Source of the DNA: Viola odorata
Lineage: Eukaryota > Streptophyta > Magnoliopsida > Malpighiales > Violaceae
Direction: 5' to 3'
NCBI GenBank assembly: GCA_963691705.1
Contig: OY829542.1
Location: 44,513,105-44,577,104, forward strand
Length of the DNA: 64,000 nucleotides
Numbering within the stretch: position 1 is the stretch's first letter; each line of letters begins with the position of its first letter. The translations under genes and the position numbers were made by a program. Below the pieces are notes generated by a model, which saw only the letters and a list, made by a program, of their open reading frames with translations, ran no database searches and had not been told where the DNA came from. Of the stretch, positions 1-10,541 are shown piece after piece.

Positions 1-1241
1 AATCACACACTCTTCCCTGCAAATGTTCACGCGCAAACGCCAATGACTCAAGAATTTCAAAGAAAAGCTTCCAAAAAGACTCACAAAGACAACTCACTTC
101 GAAAGGAATTTTAGATGTTGAACTAAACAAATGTTGAACTAGATTAGAAGATATATAGATGTAAAGGAATCAAAGAAAAGTCTCAAAAGACTCAAGAAGA
201 CTCAAGTAAATTCACCAAACCGTGAATGATATTCGTTTAGGTGTGTGTGATTTATTTTTGAGTTATCTCTCAATTCTAACCACCAAATCCAATGATTCTC
301 TTTGCAATCACTTCACAATACTCTGTAGTATTTTGCATTTTCTTTTTCTTTCTGTTTTGATTTTTTATTTCTTTTTCGACTCTTTTTTGAACGAAACTAA
401 ATAGCAATTAAATTAAAGACTCCTTTTTTTTGACTCTTTTGTGGATAGAAACCAACTAATTTAATGACTCACAAATCTGCGATTTGCACACACAAAGACG
501 CAAACAATATCTAGAAACCCTAGATCGACTTGACACACAAAATAAACTAACACAAGCACAAAAGAAGATTGGTTATAGAACGGGGTAGAAGAAGAACCAA
601 TCATAACAAAGAAAATTGAAAAATAAAAGACAGATACCAAACCTTGAACACCTTAAGCTTGGCTACCAACTGATACGATCCTAGTTGCATAGGATGCGTA
701 ACGAGTACTTTTTGATTTAGTTCGAAGGATTGGATTTTGAATGCGAAATAAAATAACTCAACTTGGAAGTTTAACCCTGCTAATAACTTGTACTAGCCAA
801 CCTAAACGTAACAAGTGAGGTTCTTGCTTTGGATCCCTAACCCTGTATTCAACTTGTGAATACCAACCTAGGTGAAACGACACAATGGGGGTTTGAACTC
901 TCAGTTTTTACTTGCCAATTATTCAAGTGTTCAGACTTGAATAGTAACAAGGTTCACACGTGAACAAATAGTAAATACTCTGCAAGACAATGTCTCAATA
1001 TCAATTTGGGTAAAAATAGCTTAGTTTATTATGAGCACAATCGGCTCTATATATAGGCTAAACGCCAATACAAGTTCTACTCAAACTATAAGTTCTAATG
1101 CTAATAGGAATAGAAGTTCTAAATAAGAAATAACTCTAATAAGCTAAATAAATAATTAATAAATAATTAAATAACATTCCAGAAGCTCCAAGAGGTTTCC
1201 CCATCATCGGGCCAAGGTTTGGGCCAAATCCTCAAGTCACA
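1..1241 (-). mobile_element. Terminal part of an LTR retroelement, candidate LTR at 671-1241
   Basis: Read on the minus strand, 1241 down to 671 starts TGTGACTTGAGG and ends GATCGTATCA, so it has TG...CA ends. A TATA-like ctatatatag lies at 1047-1056. Directly downstream (670 down to about 650) is GTTGGTAGCCAAGC, which sits where a primer-binding site would. Bases 1-650 would then be the start of the internal region; they are AT-rich with no convincing coding sequence. The partner LTR is outside the window, so both the element and its boundaries are tentative. Confidence 0.35.
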
Positions 1242-1285
1242 TATTGTCTTGCGCACACACTGCGCACCATAATGTCGACTGGCAT

Positions 1286-2250
1286 AATGATAGCACATTT
1301 CTTGGGCGTTATTTCCTCCTTTATTTTAGCCTTTTTAGGGGCATGATTCTGCTAATTGACCTTTATTTTCATCTTTATTGCAGATCAGCGCCAAAAGGAG
1401 AAAAAGAGCGAAAACATGTGTTTTTGAAGGAATTCTCGAGATTTCAAGCTTCAAGGCTTGGAAGATTAGAGTGTCGTCGAGCCCTCGATGCTAACCAGAC
1501 CAGTGAGCAGTCTCTCGCCCGCGACACCTCTGCATCCATTACTAATCGAAAGCCAAAGAGAGGAATCTCCGAAGATCCGCACGGGATTCCATGCGTTTCC
1601 AGAAGGTGTCAGGTGCTCCAGAGATTCTAGAATATTCCCCTTGAAGGATATGTGTTGTCATGCTCTCCTTGGCTGCTCCCTCACTCCCCTTAGTTGTTTT
1701 GTCCCCTAGCGGGTTGTAGGCCTATTTAAGAATAGTTTTAGGGTTTTTGTGGAGGAGGCAGACATTAAGACATCACTCCACTTTTACCTTAATTTTAGGG
1801 ATTTGTTTTCTTGATTATTGGAGCAGCCCCCATTTTGTAAAAAGAGCGAGCTTTTCTCCTTTGAACTATTGAATCATCTATCGGTTTTCTCTAAACCCTT
1901 TCCCTTTATCGTCTTTCATTTTATGCTACTTGTTAACTACTGTTCATATCTATTTATGAGTAGCTAAATCTCCTTATCTTAGCAAAGGGTGTTTCAAGGG
2001 TTGTAAGGATTAGTTAAGAGGCCAAAACGTGTTTAACACATCTTTATTATCATATTCGTTTGCTTGTCATTTTCTTGTTACTTTCACTTAGGAATGTTAA
2101 GGGTTTGATCAACTTTTAGTGTTTCTTTGTGATTATTGTCATCTTAATGGTAATAACTGACGTGAGGCCATTAAGAGTAGTAGACACCTAGAGCGGAGAA
2201 GTTACTACAGTGTGATTTCATCAATCTAGGGCATTCGAACGATTAGGGTG
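1286..2250 (+). repeat. Truncated 5' LTR copy of the Athila-like element
   Basis: Matches 3443-4383 plus the first bases after 20583 almost base for base, with scattered substitutions. The match ends at gattagggtg (2241-2250), where the other copy continues with ctgccacgagc and this one runs into reverse transcriptase coding sequence. The TATA-like box is at 1722-1730. Short open frames here are identical in both LTR copies and are not genes. Confidence 0.65.
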
Positions 2251-2330
2251 TTATCTACCCCATCTCTGATAGCCCGTGGATCAGCCCGATACAAGTCGTG
2301 CCCAAGAAAACTGGTATCACCATTACTATT
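2246..2330 (+). pseudogene. Reverse transcriptase fragment (Athila-like)
   Basis: A short plus-strand reading reads IYPISDSPWISPIQVVPKK, the segment that opens the reverse transcriptase domain of Athila-type Ty3/gypsy elements (family consensus of the form YPISDS-W-SPVQVVPKK). Only about 28 codons remain. The sequence is joined upstream to a truncated LTR and downstream to unrelated AT/CT-rich sequence, so it is a deletion remnant. Catalytic motifs are absent. Confidence 0.7.
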
Positions 2331-3442
2331 GCCCTCAACTCCCACTCCCTATCTATTTTCTCTTCTAACCAATTGAGCTTTTTCTTTGACCCTTCCTTGA
2401 CAGGTGAGTAACATTCTTCATTACAAAAGGCAAGGGCTAGGTATTGAAGAAGATAAGTATGGGGAGGAAAATATAGATCAAGGGCAAGACAGAGCAAATG
2501 CAGAAATCAGAAATCGGGGCCACGACAATAACATCAGATTACTTCCTCACCACAACAAAACTCAAGTGTGGGGAAGTAAAGTCAAATATCAAGCCCTCGA
2601 AGTCAAACGCTCAAACAAGTATTTAAAGATTACCAGCTCTAGTTCCAAGAAATTAAAGAGTGAGCCGAGGAAGAGAAGAATTAGTGCCTGCCTGCTAATT
2701 ATTGCTTTCCCTTTTAAAAAAAATTAAATAAAAGCAGAGCAGGCACAACAAACGGCAACCATTTTGAGCCCTCGACACGGATGAAGATCTCCCCCACAGA
2801 AGAACGCCAAAGCCATCGTCTAGCCCTCGCCTCTATGCCCTCTTCAGCGGGTGTTACTCACCGACTCGCCTTCCTTCTAGCCAAGGAACCCTCCACCTCC
2901 AGATTTGTCTTCTCTTCCCTTTTCTTCTCTTTTCCTTTTCTCCTTTTCCTTCATCTTTTTCCTCTATTTTATTTTCTCCTTTTCTCTTCTCTTCTCTCCT
3001 TCGCACCCGCTCCTACGTTTTCTTGCTCCTTTTCTTTTCATTTCATTTTTATTTTTCTGCAAAGTCTTCTCTGATCGCTAGATTGCCCTCACATGTGTAC
3101 TACAGTACTCGGATTGATGTGCAAACTCTGCCTTGTGTTGTGTTATTTGCATTTTTGAGTGATTAGCCTAAACACATATTTTGTTGCGAGCGTGAGTGCA
3201 AACACATATCCATGTGAGGACTACTGATGAACAGGCTTGGTCTGGGAAAGTCCGATTAATAGGATCGTTATCCTATCAGCCCGATGCAGGTGCTTGTCTA
3301 GGGCAGGATGTGTTCTGGTCGGGTGCAGTTTGTCGAATGAGTTGTCTATTTTGTGTGTTAATTGGTTGAAGATGTATGTCATTGCATGAGGTGGTTTTCA
3401 ATTTTATTAATGCTCGAGCGCGAGCATTGGACAGTGTGGGGA
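2331..3442 (+). other. Internal remnant of the Athila-like element, including a CT-rich block
   Basis: No recognisable protein. Bases 2908-3010 are an almost pure pyrimidine tract, and the ORFs crossing it are low complexity. The copy of aagtgtgggg at about 2569 and of agtgtgggga at 3433-3442 look like repeated polypurine-type motifs near the 3' end of the element. Confidence 0.45.
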
Positions 3443-4383
3443 TGTTAGATAGCACTTTCTTGGGCGTGATTTCCTCCTTTATTTTAGCCTTTTCGGAGGC
3501 ATGATTTTGCTATTTGACCTTTATTTTCATCTTTATTGCAGATCAGCGCCAAAAGGAGAAAAAGAGCGAAAATATGTGTTTTTGAAGGAATTCTCGATAT
3601 TTCAAGCTTCAAGGCCTAAAAGATCAGAGTGTCGTCGAGCCCTCGACGCTAACTAGACCAGTGAGCAGTCTCTCACCTGCGACACCTCTGCATCCATTAC
3701 TGATCGAAAGCCAAAGAGAGGAATCTCTGATGATCCGCACGGGATTCCATGCGTTTCCAGAAGGTGTCAGGCGCTCCAGAGATTCCAGAATATTCTCCTT
3801 GAAGGACATGTGTTGTCACGCTCCCCTTGGTTGCTCCCTCTCTCCCCTTAGCTATTTTGTCCCCTAGCGGGTTGTAGGCCTATTTAAGCATAGTTTTAGG
3901 GTTTTTGTAGAGGAGGCAGACATTAAGACATCACTCCACTTTTACCTTAATTTTAGGGATTTGTTTTCTTGATTATTGGAGCAGTCACCGATTTGTAAAA
4001 AGAGCGAGCTTTTCTCCTTTGAACTATTGAATCATCTATCGGTTTTCTCTAAACCCTTTCCCTTTATCGTCTTTCATTTTATGGTACTTGTTAACTGCTG
4101 TTCATATCTATTTATGAGTAGCTAAATCTCCTTATCTTAGCAAAGGGTGTTTCAAGGGTTGTAAGGATTAGTTAAGAGGCCTAAACGTGTTTAACACATC
4201 TTTATTATCATATTCGTTTGCTTGTCATTTTCTTGTTACTTTCACTTGGGAATGTTAAGGGCTTGATCAACTTTTAGTGTTTCTTTGTGATTATTGTCAT
4301 CTTAATGGTAATAAGTGACGTGAGGTCATTAAGAGTAGTAGACACCTAGAGCGGAGAAGTTACTACAACATGATTTCACCAAT
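3443..4383 (+). repeat. 3' LTR of the Athila-like element, part 1
   Basis: Begins TGTTAGATAGCAC right after the purine-rich agtgtgggga. It matches 1286-2230 closely and is interrupted at 4384 by the Tat element. The last five bases, ccaat (4379-4383), are repeated at 20578-20582 after the insertion, so the LTR resumes at 20583. Confidence 0.7.
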
Positions 4384-4970
4384 TGATAAGATTTAATTTC
4401 TTAGACGATCGGGATGATGACTACTGTTGGTCGGAGTTGCTAGAGTTGTCGTCAAACTCACCTGCAAGGCGCCGGAGGGGGGGCTCCGGCGTAGACACTC
4501 CGATGCTTAAGTCAGTAAGAGGTTCAAAAATGGCAGAGGTTCTAGTGAGTAAATTCTGGCTTACTTGAGGTTTCACATTAAGGGGTATTTGTAGGCCGCT
4601 GGAGGCGATATCTGGTCGAAATAGCGATATCTAGGTGAGATGACGCTCCCAATGACGTCACGAGCGATACTTGGGGATGACGTCATTGGCGATACCTGAG
4701 AGGACGTCATGGACGATGCCTCTGAGGTGGGTGCCGGGGGTGATACCCATGATGATGTCGGGGGCGATAACTCTATAGGTCCCTAGGATGGGATGATGTC
4801 GTGCATCCAGAGACGCGTGAGACCTCCCCCTCCGCTGATGTCGACCATCCCAGAAAATACCTCAAGGTCTGGTAGCGATGGCTTAGATGTCGGATAAGGC
4901 TTATAGGACTCCGTCTTCGGCAGGGGTCATAATTACAGAAATGCCCTTAGGATTGCCTTAATGGTTATCA
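4384..4970 (-). repeat. 3' LTR of the Tat element
   Basis: Starts tgataagattt and ends ggttatca (TG...CA). It is the same length as the copy at 19991-20577, with about 15 differences. The open frames here (for example 4383-4568) occur in both LTRs and are not genes. Confidence 0.88.
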
Positions 4971-4971
4971 T

Positions 4972-4990
4972 AAGCCCAACCGAAAACGAG
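4972..4990 (-). other. Sequence at the polypurine-tract position of the Tat element, repeated at 6516
   Basis: The 19-mer aagcccaaccgaaaacgag abuts the 3' LTR and recurs exactly at 6516-6534. Read on the minus strand it is G/T-rich, not a standard purine run, so its function as a plus-strand primer is uncertain. Confidence 0.35.
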
Positions 4991-5587
4991 CCCGAGTGTT
5001 CACTAAGGGCTGTCGTTCCCTGTCCATGTCTGGAATCTTAAGAGAGGGTCCTTTCCTCCTTATGACCATATACTTGCGAGGTCTCCGAGCTTCTTTGCCT
5101 ATTTCAATAAATTTGATAAGGTTTGGTTTAACGACATGCAGCGCCTAAGTCCGGAGCTTTCTTTCGAGTAAGCGGATTCCGGTTTTTATTCCTGTCAGAG
5201 ACCTGTCCTTATGGGGTATCAAGGAATCAGCGAGAGATGCCGCTACCCCGCCTACAGCCACTAGGGCGTCGCTTTCGCCTAGCGATATTATCCTGCCTGG
5301 TCCATCGGCAGGGCTTAGAAGGTTGCGAACTCGTCCGTGCTGTAGGAGAGTTACTGACGGATCACTTTCGACGTCGCCGCGGACCGCGACCAGGTTCGTA
5401 CCATTGAGGTAAATTTGCACACATTCCGGGTCCATCAGCCTTTTGGGTGAACTGCAAACACGTAGAGGAGATAGGTATTTCACTGAGACATTAGTAAACT
5501 TTGTACTTACAGGGATTCTGAGAGCACGCGGGTTCTTTCTTTCCTCTCCGCCCATGGAAACAGCGATATTGACGCGGTTTTATGCCA
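4991..5587. other. Region between 3' LTR and antisense gene block
   Basis: No recognised protein. A minus-strand frame of 136 codons (5145-5555) is open and of normal complexity, with a valine/leucine/aspartate-rich middle, but it matches nothing I know. A partly overlapping plus-strand frame (5443-5880) is also open. Neither has a convincing start context, and I do not call them genes. Confidence 0.3.
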
Positions 5588-5735
5588 TCAGCTGCCTACG
5601 ATTTGTGCGGCTTTATACCACTAGATACCTGCGATATCGGCGAGGCTTTACACTGCTAGGAGCTACCTGCGACATCGACGCGGCCTTACACTGTGGATAC
5701 CTACAACCGTACGGCTTTTACGTCATGGCCACCCG
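5588..5735. repeat. Short tandem repeat, about 37-bp unit, four degenerate copies
   Basis: Successive units carry a (t)acctgcgatatcg-type core followed by cggctttataccac or its variants: 5588-5625, 5626-5662, 5663-5698 and 5699-5735. The copies are diverged. It lies upstream of the first antisense gene. Confidence 0.5.
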
Positions 5736-5916
5736 TAATGTCGCGCTCCTCGGCGTTTTCCAGGATTCTACCTCGTGCTCCTTTCGAATAACTGTGTCAT
5801 TAGCAGTATACAAACGTCGACCCTTGTTTCCGCTTCAGGTCCACCGGTCTTCGAGGGTAACGGGACGGCTCATTTTTTGAGGACCTCCTTTTTCCCGAAG
5901 GCCTTTTTTTCGGAGC

Positions 5917-5924
5917 CTATAAAT
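5917..5924 (+). promoter_or_regulatory. TATA box of antisense gene 1
   Basis: ctataaat lies 56 bp upstream of the ATG at 5980, followed by a pyrimidine-rich leader, as in a normal plant promoter. Confidence 0.55.
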
Positions 5925-5979
5925 CTGAGAGCTTTCTCTACTCACGCTCTTCTCATCTTTTTCTTTCGCAATTTGCATC

Positions 5980-6357
5980 ATGGATCATCTGACTAAAAAA
6001 TTTCTCCTTTCCAAGGGCCATGCTCTCAAGAACCTCAATGATGGTGACGTCGGGTTCCTGGAGAACATGCTGGTCAAGACCTTCGAGGACATCTTAGAGT
6101 TACAAGGGATGCTGACCCCACTCCATTCTAGGCTGAGAGCTACATCTCTGGAGGACTTTAATCCTTTAGAGAGCGTGTCGAAGCTAGCCACCTCCATCGC
6201 TCGGATTCAAGTGGTGATCGCCATGCTGCAGCAGCGTAAGGACATGCTGGGGTGCTGCTTGAAGGGAATGAGGGTCACTTCTGCAGACCTCACTCTGATC
6301 ATGGATTCCCTGAGAGACATTCCCGAGGTACCCGAGGATGCTGGCTCTGACGCCTGA
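5980..6357 (+). CDS. Antisense ORF 1 of the Tat element, small helical protein
   Basis: Encodes 125 residues, starting MDHLTKKFLLSKGHALKN and ending in an acidic tail, EVPEDAGSDA. It is intact, unlike most of the element. The middle (about residues 30-110) is rich in leucine, with charged residues spaced as in helices, and has no membrane segment or signal peptide. A TATA box precedes it (5917-5924) and overlapping AATAAA signals follow at 6430-6439, so it looks like a complete transcription unit opposite to gag-pol. I do not recognise the family; the similarity of its setting to extra ORFs of Tat elements is the only clue. It is the least damaged gene in the block. Confidence 0.5.
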   Translation: MDHLTKKFLLSKGHALKNLNDGDVGFLENMLVKTFEDILELQGMLTPLHSRLRATSLEDFNPLESVSKLATSIARIQVVIAMLQQRKDMLGCCLKGMRVTSADLTLIMDSLRDIPEVPEDAGSDA

Positions 6358-6429
6358 TGTTGGTGGTTCCCTTTGAACCTTTTCTCTTTTTCTATTTTAC
6401 GCAACAGTACTTTTTGGCCGTTAGGCTAT

Positions 6430-6439
6430 AATAAATAAA
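6430..6439 (+). terminator. Polyadenylation signals after antisense ORF 1
   Basis: Two overlapping AATAAA hexamers about 75 bp after the stop codon, followed by a T-rich stretch. Confidence 0.45.
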
Positions 6440-6759
6440 CTGTCTTTATTATGCCGCTTGCCACTATTCTTATTCTTCAATGCGTCATTTGTCTCTTTTT
6501 GGTTGGCGGCTTCCCAAGCCCAACCGAAAACGAGTCAGTTATTATACGGTTTTTTCACGACGGTTTTCTCACTAACAGTTCTGTATTGATTCCACGCTGC
6601 CGCTTCAGTGTCAACTGATTGGTCTAATTTTTAGTTTTCCTCGATCTGTGGGAGATTTCAACAGGCGTGACTGCAAATCCAGATTGGCACCCTAGGTTGT
6701 ACACGTGTCGATTCTCAAGAGTCGCGTCGGATAATTAAAAGCTTTCCCCCCTCCTCTGG

Positions 6760-6768
6760 CTATTTAAT
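6760..6768 (+). promoter_or_regulatory. TATA-like box of antisense gene 2
   Basis: ctatttaat lies about 70 bp upstream of the ATG at 6840, followed by a CT-rich leader that ends in tgacag. Confidence 0.45.
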
Positions 6769-6839
6769 GGGATTCTTTTTCCCTCTATTTCTATACATCT
6801 TCTTGTTTGCTTTTCTCTTGACAGGTTGCCTGTGATCTC

Positions 6840-7256
6840 ATGTCTGATTCTCATTTTTTGGATACTGTTGCGCGGGATTCTCCGCCAACTCCTCCGACTT
6901 CACCAGATTCGGACAATCCTCCTCCATCACCCCCCTGGAGACCGTTCATCCGCTGGCAGGGTCGTAAAAGGCTGAGGAAAAATGCCTTAAAGGTGCCTGA
7001 AATGCTTTCTTTTTCTTCCGCCACTTCTGTTCAAAAGGGGAAAAGACCATCTTTTCTTTCTCACCATTCGCCAAAGAGGGCTCTTTTTGCCAGCGAGGAA
7101 ATGGTGATGTCGGCCACTGAGGAGGAGTCAGGTCGATCAATGATACGCATAGGAAAAAGGGTTGATGAGCCTTTCCCTCCCATCAGTAGGGAGCTATCGT
7201 TCTCACATGATGATGTAGTTTATTGCTATGGTATCACTTGGTCTGACGGTGATTAG
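6840..7256 (+). CDS. Antisense ORF 2 of the Tat element, proline-rich then basic protein
   Basis: Encodes 138 residues with no internal stop. Residues 14-40 are proline/serine rich (PPTPPTSPDSDNPPPSPPW), followed by a basic patch, RWQGRKRLRKNA, that could bind nucleic acid or act as a nuclear signal, then a serine-rich linker and an acidic end, TWSDGD. It has its own TATA-like box. I do not recognise the family. The composition (disordered, Pro-rich plus a basic patch) is compatible with an accessory DNA/RNA-binding protein, but that is inference only. Confidence 0.4.
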   Translation: MSDSHFLDTVARDSPPTPPTSPDSDNPPPSPPWRPFIRWQGRKRLRKNALKVPEMLSFSSATSVQKGKRPSFLSHHSPKRALFASEEMVMSATEEESGRSMIRIGKRVDEPFPPISRELSFSHDDVVYCYGITWSDGD

Positions 7257-7500
7257 TTTAGTTTGTCTTGCTTCTTTGTAGATGCCGTATGGCTATTCAA
7301 AATGAATAAGATAACGCTTCACTTTTTCTTTTGTGCCCCTATCGCCTTTACGCGTTATTTCTTCAAGCGTCAAGGGTTGTCGCGGGGGGATAGTTACTGC
7401 TGGGGGCAACCGTCTTTTGGTTTTCAGTAACTGTCCACGCGTCGCTTTCTGCTCCGCACGTGTCTCACTTTTACAGGCTGTTTTTTCTTCAAATTCGATT

Positions 7501-7508
7501 TTTATAAG
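7501..7508 (+). promoter_or_regulatory. TATA-like box of antisense gene 3
   Basis: tttataag is about 190 bp upstream of the ATG at 7698. A possible leader intron (gt at 7652, cag ending 7691) lies between. Confidence 0.35.
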
Positions 7509-7697
7509 GGAACTGTTGTTCTCTTTTATTATTTTTGCCAATACTTTAGAAAATTTCGCACTTTCTCTTTCTTCTGTGCTTATTCCTACTCAAGAGGAGT
7601 TTCTGCAACTGCTCGCCGGAGCCGACGGCCTGCTTACTGGCTTCCTACCCCAGGTATTTTGTTCCCTTCTCGTCGTAGTTTAATTTTCCAGTCCCTT

Positions 7698-9912
7698 ATG
7701 TCTCATATTAGAACCGTTGCGGGCACTGAGAATCCCATAGATCTTGAGGCTAGGAGAGCTCGTAGTATTTTTGATTGTAGTGAGATTTTGAGAGCGGAGC
7801 TAGAGGAGAACGGTATCACTTTTCCCTTGGACTGCCGCCCTCATATCCCTACAAAGGATATCCGGCTTCATGATGCCATGTGGGGAACGTTCCGGGTGGT
7901 TTATTTCAAGATGTTGCTCTACGGATTTCATCTTCCGATCCATACTTCTCTGATGAAGCTGCTAAATCATTACGATCTCAATCCTGTTCAAATAACTCCA
8001 TCTTCATAGAGTGGGATTTATGCCTTCCTTCGGGCGTGCGAGATGAAGCATATTTTCACTCCCTCCCTCGACTTGTTCCGCACGTTTTTCAGCCTGAGCT
8101 GCCGCGACTGCTTGGTGGATATTACCCCAAGATGGAATGACGCCATCGTGCAGTTTTTCTGGCGGAACTTTCAAGGTTTTGAGGACAACGTGGGCAACTA
8201 GAAAAATGGCTTCTTTACCCTTCGCCTGCCGTCTCGCTGGTGGCGCGGGGGTTTTAACCGAGAGATTACCAGTGCCGCTTGGAAAAAACCAGAAGTGCTG
8301 GCTAGTATCGACATGTCCCATGTTAACGCCTTGTTAGAGATAGAAGGGTCTTTCCGCATTCGGGAATTTGCTCGGTTTAGGCCCTTGAAAGAGTGTGCCG
8401 TTGGTGAGTTTTTCTTTGGCCACGTTATCGCTTCAATTTGCTCGCTATATTAATATGTTTTCACTGGCAGGTAGCGCTGAGGGTTGTTCTTCCGGAGGAA
8501 ATAACGTCCCTCTGAACGTAGTGCCGCTTCAAACATTGCCCCCTTCTCCGCCACCTGAGAGCTCCAACCGTTCGACTATTCCGCCGAGGGGAAGGAGAAC
8601 TAAGACCGTCGTGACGCGCAGTGCTTCCGCTCGACCTTCTCATTTTGTTGAGAATTGGTTGTCGCCTCGGGGTAGGGGAGTGATTCCGAGTCATTCTGAG
8701 ACTGGAATAGTAGACAACGATAGTGAGAGCATGGATACCGGTCCCGAGCTATGTCAAGCCACTCTTGCCCAACGAATGAAGCTTAGGGCGAGAAAAAACA
8801 ATTCCGCGGTGGAGTCGACCGATGATGATAGCGAAGAGATAGCTGCCGAAACGGAGCATCTCTAAAAGAAAATTCGGAAAGAGAAGACTAGTCCACCAAT
8901 TCCTCCCTTGAGGGAGGTTAACGCAGTCCCTACCGTGAAGGTGGACACTTCTCATGTCGCGAGTACCTCGCGAGCAGCGGAGGTCGTCAAGGTGTCTTCG
9001 GCCATTCCTTCCAAAACTGATGAGGTTTCAACGGCGGTGGACCCACCCTTGTCGCCTGGTGGCCCTGATTCTCTGATCTCTTCCTGTATTCCGGATGTGA
9101 CCGTGCCAGTTTCGAACCCTATTGTTCCTCCTGACTCTTTCCCGAGGAAGCCTCAGCCCTTATTCCTTTCTTCAATTTCGGGCATTGGTAATTGCGCCAA
9201 AAATTGTTCTCCTCCTTATATCACCAATCTTTCCCCTCAAGGTGCTCAAGGAAATATCGCATACCAGCTGGATCTGGCATCCTTTGGGACTGCTGGGCTT
9301 CGCGCTTTAGGGATATCGGATCCGCTATCGTGAGATGAGCCAGTAGGCTCTATAGTGGGTCAAATGTTCAGCTCTTCGAAGGACAAGGAAAATTTCCTAC
9401 GACATCCCCCTGAGGTTCAGCATTCACGCCTCCTGAACGACATGTTGGCCAGCTTCCGCGAGCTGCACTATTTTCTCGAGGATCAGCGCGACAAGGTTCG
9501 GCGCTCTCCCGATTAGAGGGAACAACTAGATGCTGCTTTGGCGAAGGCAACAGAGCTGTCCAAGCTTCAAGATCAAACCCGGGCAGAGCTGAACGAGTGT
9601 CGCGCCTAGCTCACGCGAGAAAAATCAAAAGGGAAGGCTAAAGTAGAATTGCTGGAGGCGGAATTGGTGGCGGTTGACAAGAGAAACTCTTTCCTTCGCG
9701 AAGAGATATCGTCCCGTGACGCGGATCTGGCCAAAGTACCTTCCAAGATAGCCTGGTGGAAAAACAAGACCATGGAGGTCTGTATCACCGGATTTACATA
9801 TCTCTTCCGCCAGGGGACTGTTGATTCATCTAAGCTGGCAGATTACGCCTCCAAAAAGTTAAAGGACTTAGGCGAAGGCGAAGGAGATTTTCTTTCTTTC
9901 GGGGAGGAATAA
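7698..9912 (+). pseudogene. Antisense gene 3: Transposase_28-like protein, two exons, decayed
   Basis: Exon 1 is 7698-8403 and exon 2 is 8471-9912, separated by a 67-bp GT-AG intron (gtgag ... ggcag) that keeps the frame. The N-terminal half contains LLYGFHLPIHTSLMKLLNHY and DLNPVQITPSS, the core pattern of the 'putative gypsy type transposon' family (Transposase_28): GFxLPxxxFxxxLLxxxxLxPxQLxPN. After a Pro/Ser-rich, low-complexity middle, the C-terminal 130 residues are charged and helical (AKVELLEAELVAVDKR), probably a coiled coil. Six in-frame stops interrupt it (8007, 8199, 8863, 9331, 9514, 9607), with no frameshift over 2.2 kb. It is paralogous to the gene at 10542-12928. The molecular role of this family is unknown despite its name. 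Confidence 0.7.
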
Positions 9913-10362
9913 GGAAGTGGCCGCTGCGATATCCGTGCTGGGCCATGATTAATCAAGGCTGACCCTTCGAAGGGTTTTCCTTTTGCTTTCTTTGTCTTGT
10001 AATAACGCCTTATCGCGCAACGATATCTGTATTTCATTCTTAGATAATAACTGACCCTTGTTTCATCTTCCCGCGTTATCTCCATTATTGCCATGTCGCT
10101 TTTGTTTTATTCCAGAAAATCTTTTCTACTTTTTGGAGTATTTAATGCTCACGATCCTCTCATTAATGCGCGAGAAAAATTCGTGGTGACTCAGGCACAC
10201 GTGTCCGTTCTTTAGGACACCTAGGGCTAGCGTGCTTCAGAATTTTAACAAAATCGAAGCATTGTTGTGTTTCTCTAGAATTGTACTCATTGCTTGAGTC
10301 CTTTCTCTGTGATGCTCTCACGCAACGACTGCAGCGTCTGTCGTTTCCTTTGACCACTAGGG

Positions 10363-10370
10363 TTATAAAA
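10363..10370 (+). promoter_or_regulatory. TATA box of antisense gene 4
   Basis: ttataaaa lies 170 bp upstream of the ATG at 10542, with a long CT-rich leader between. Confidence 0.5.
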
Positions 10371-10541
10371 CCAAATACTTATTTCTTTTCTTATTTTTAC
10401 CATCCTGCTTTCTTTATACTCTCTCTAGCCGTCTTGTTTTCCTTCCACCATTCAAGGCTCTCGAAGTGCTCTTTTCCTGAAGGTATCTCCTTTTTTCTCC
10501 CCTCGTCTTCTTCGTCTTTACTTTTTTATTTATTTTCTGCC

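Noticed and set aside
2781..3074. 97-codon ORF in the Athila remnant
   Set aside because: C-terminal half is Phe/Ser/Leu repeat encoded by a CT tract; low complexity.
5443..5880. 145-codon plus-strand ORF
   Set aside because: Runs through the 37-bp repeats and has no recognisable feature; start is poor and a better start with TATA box exists at 5980.
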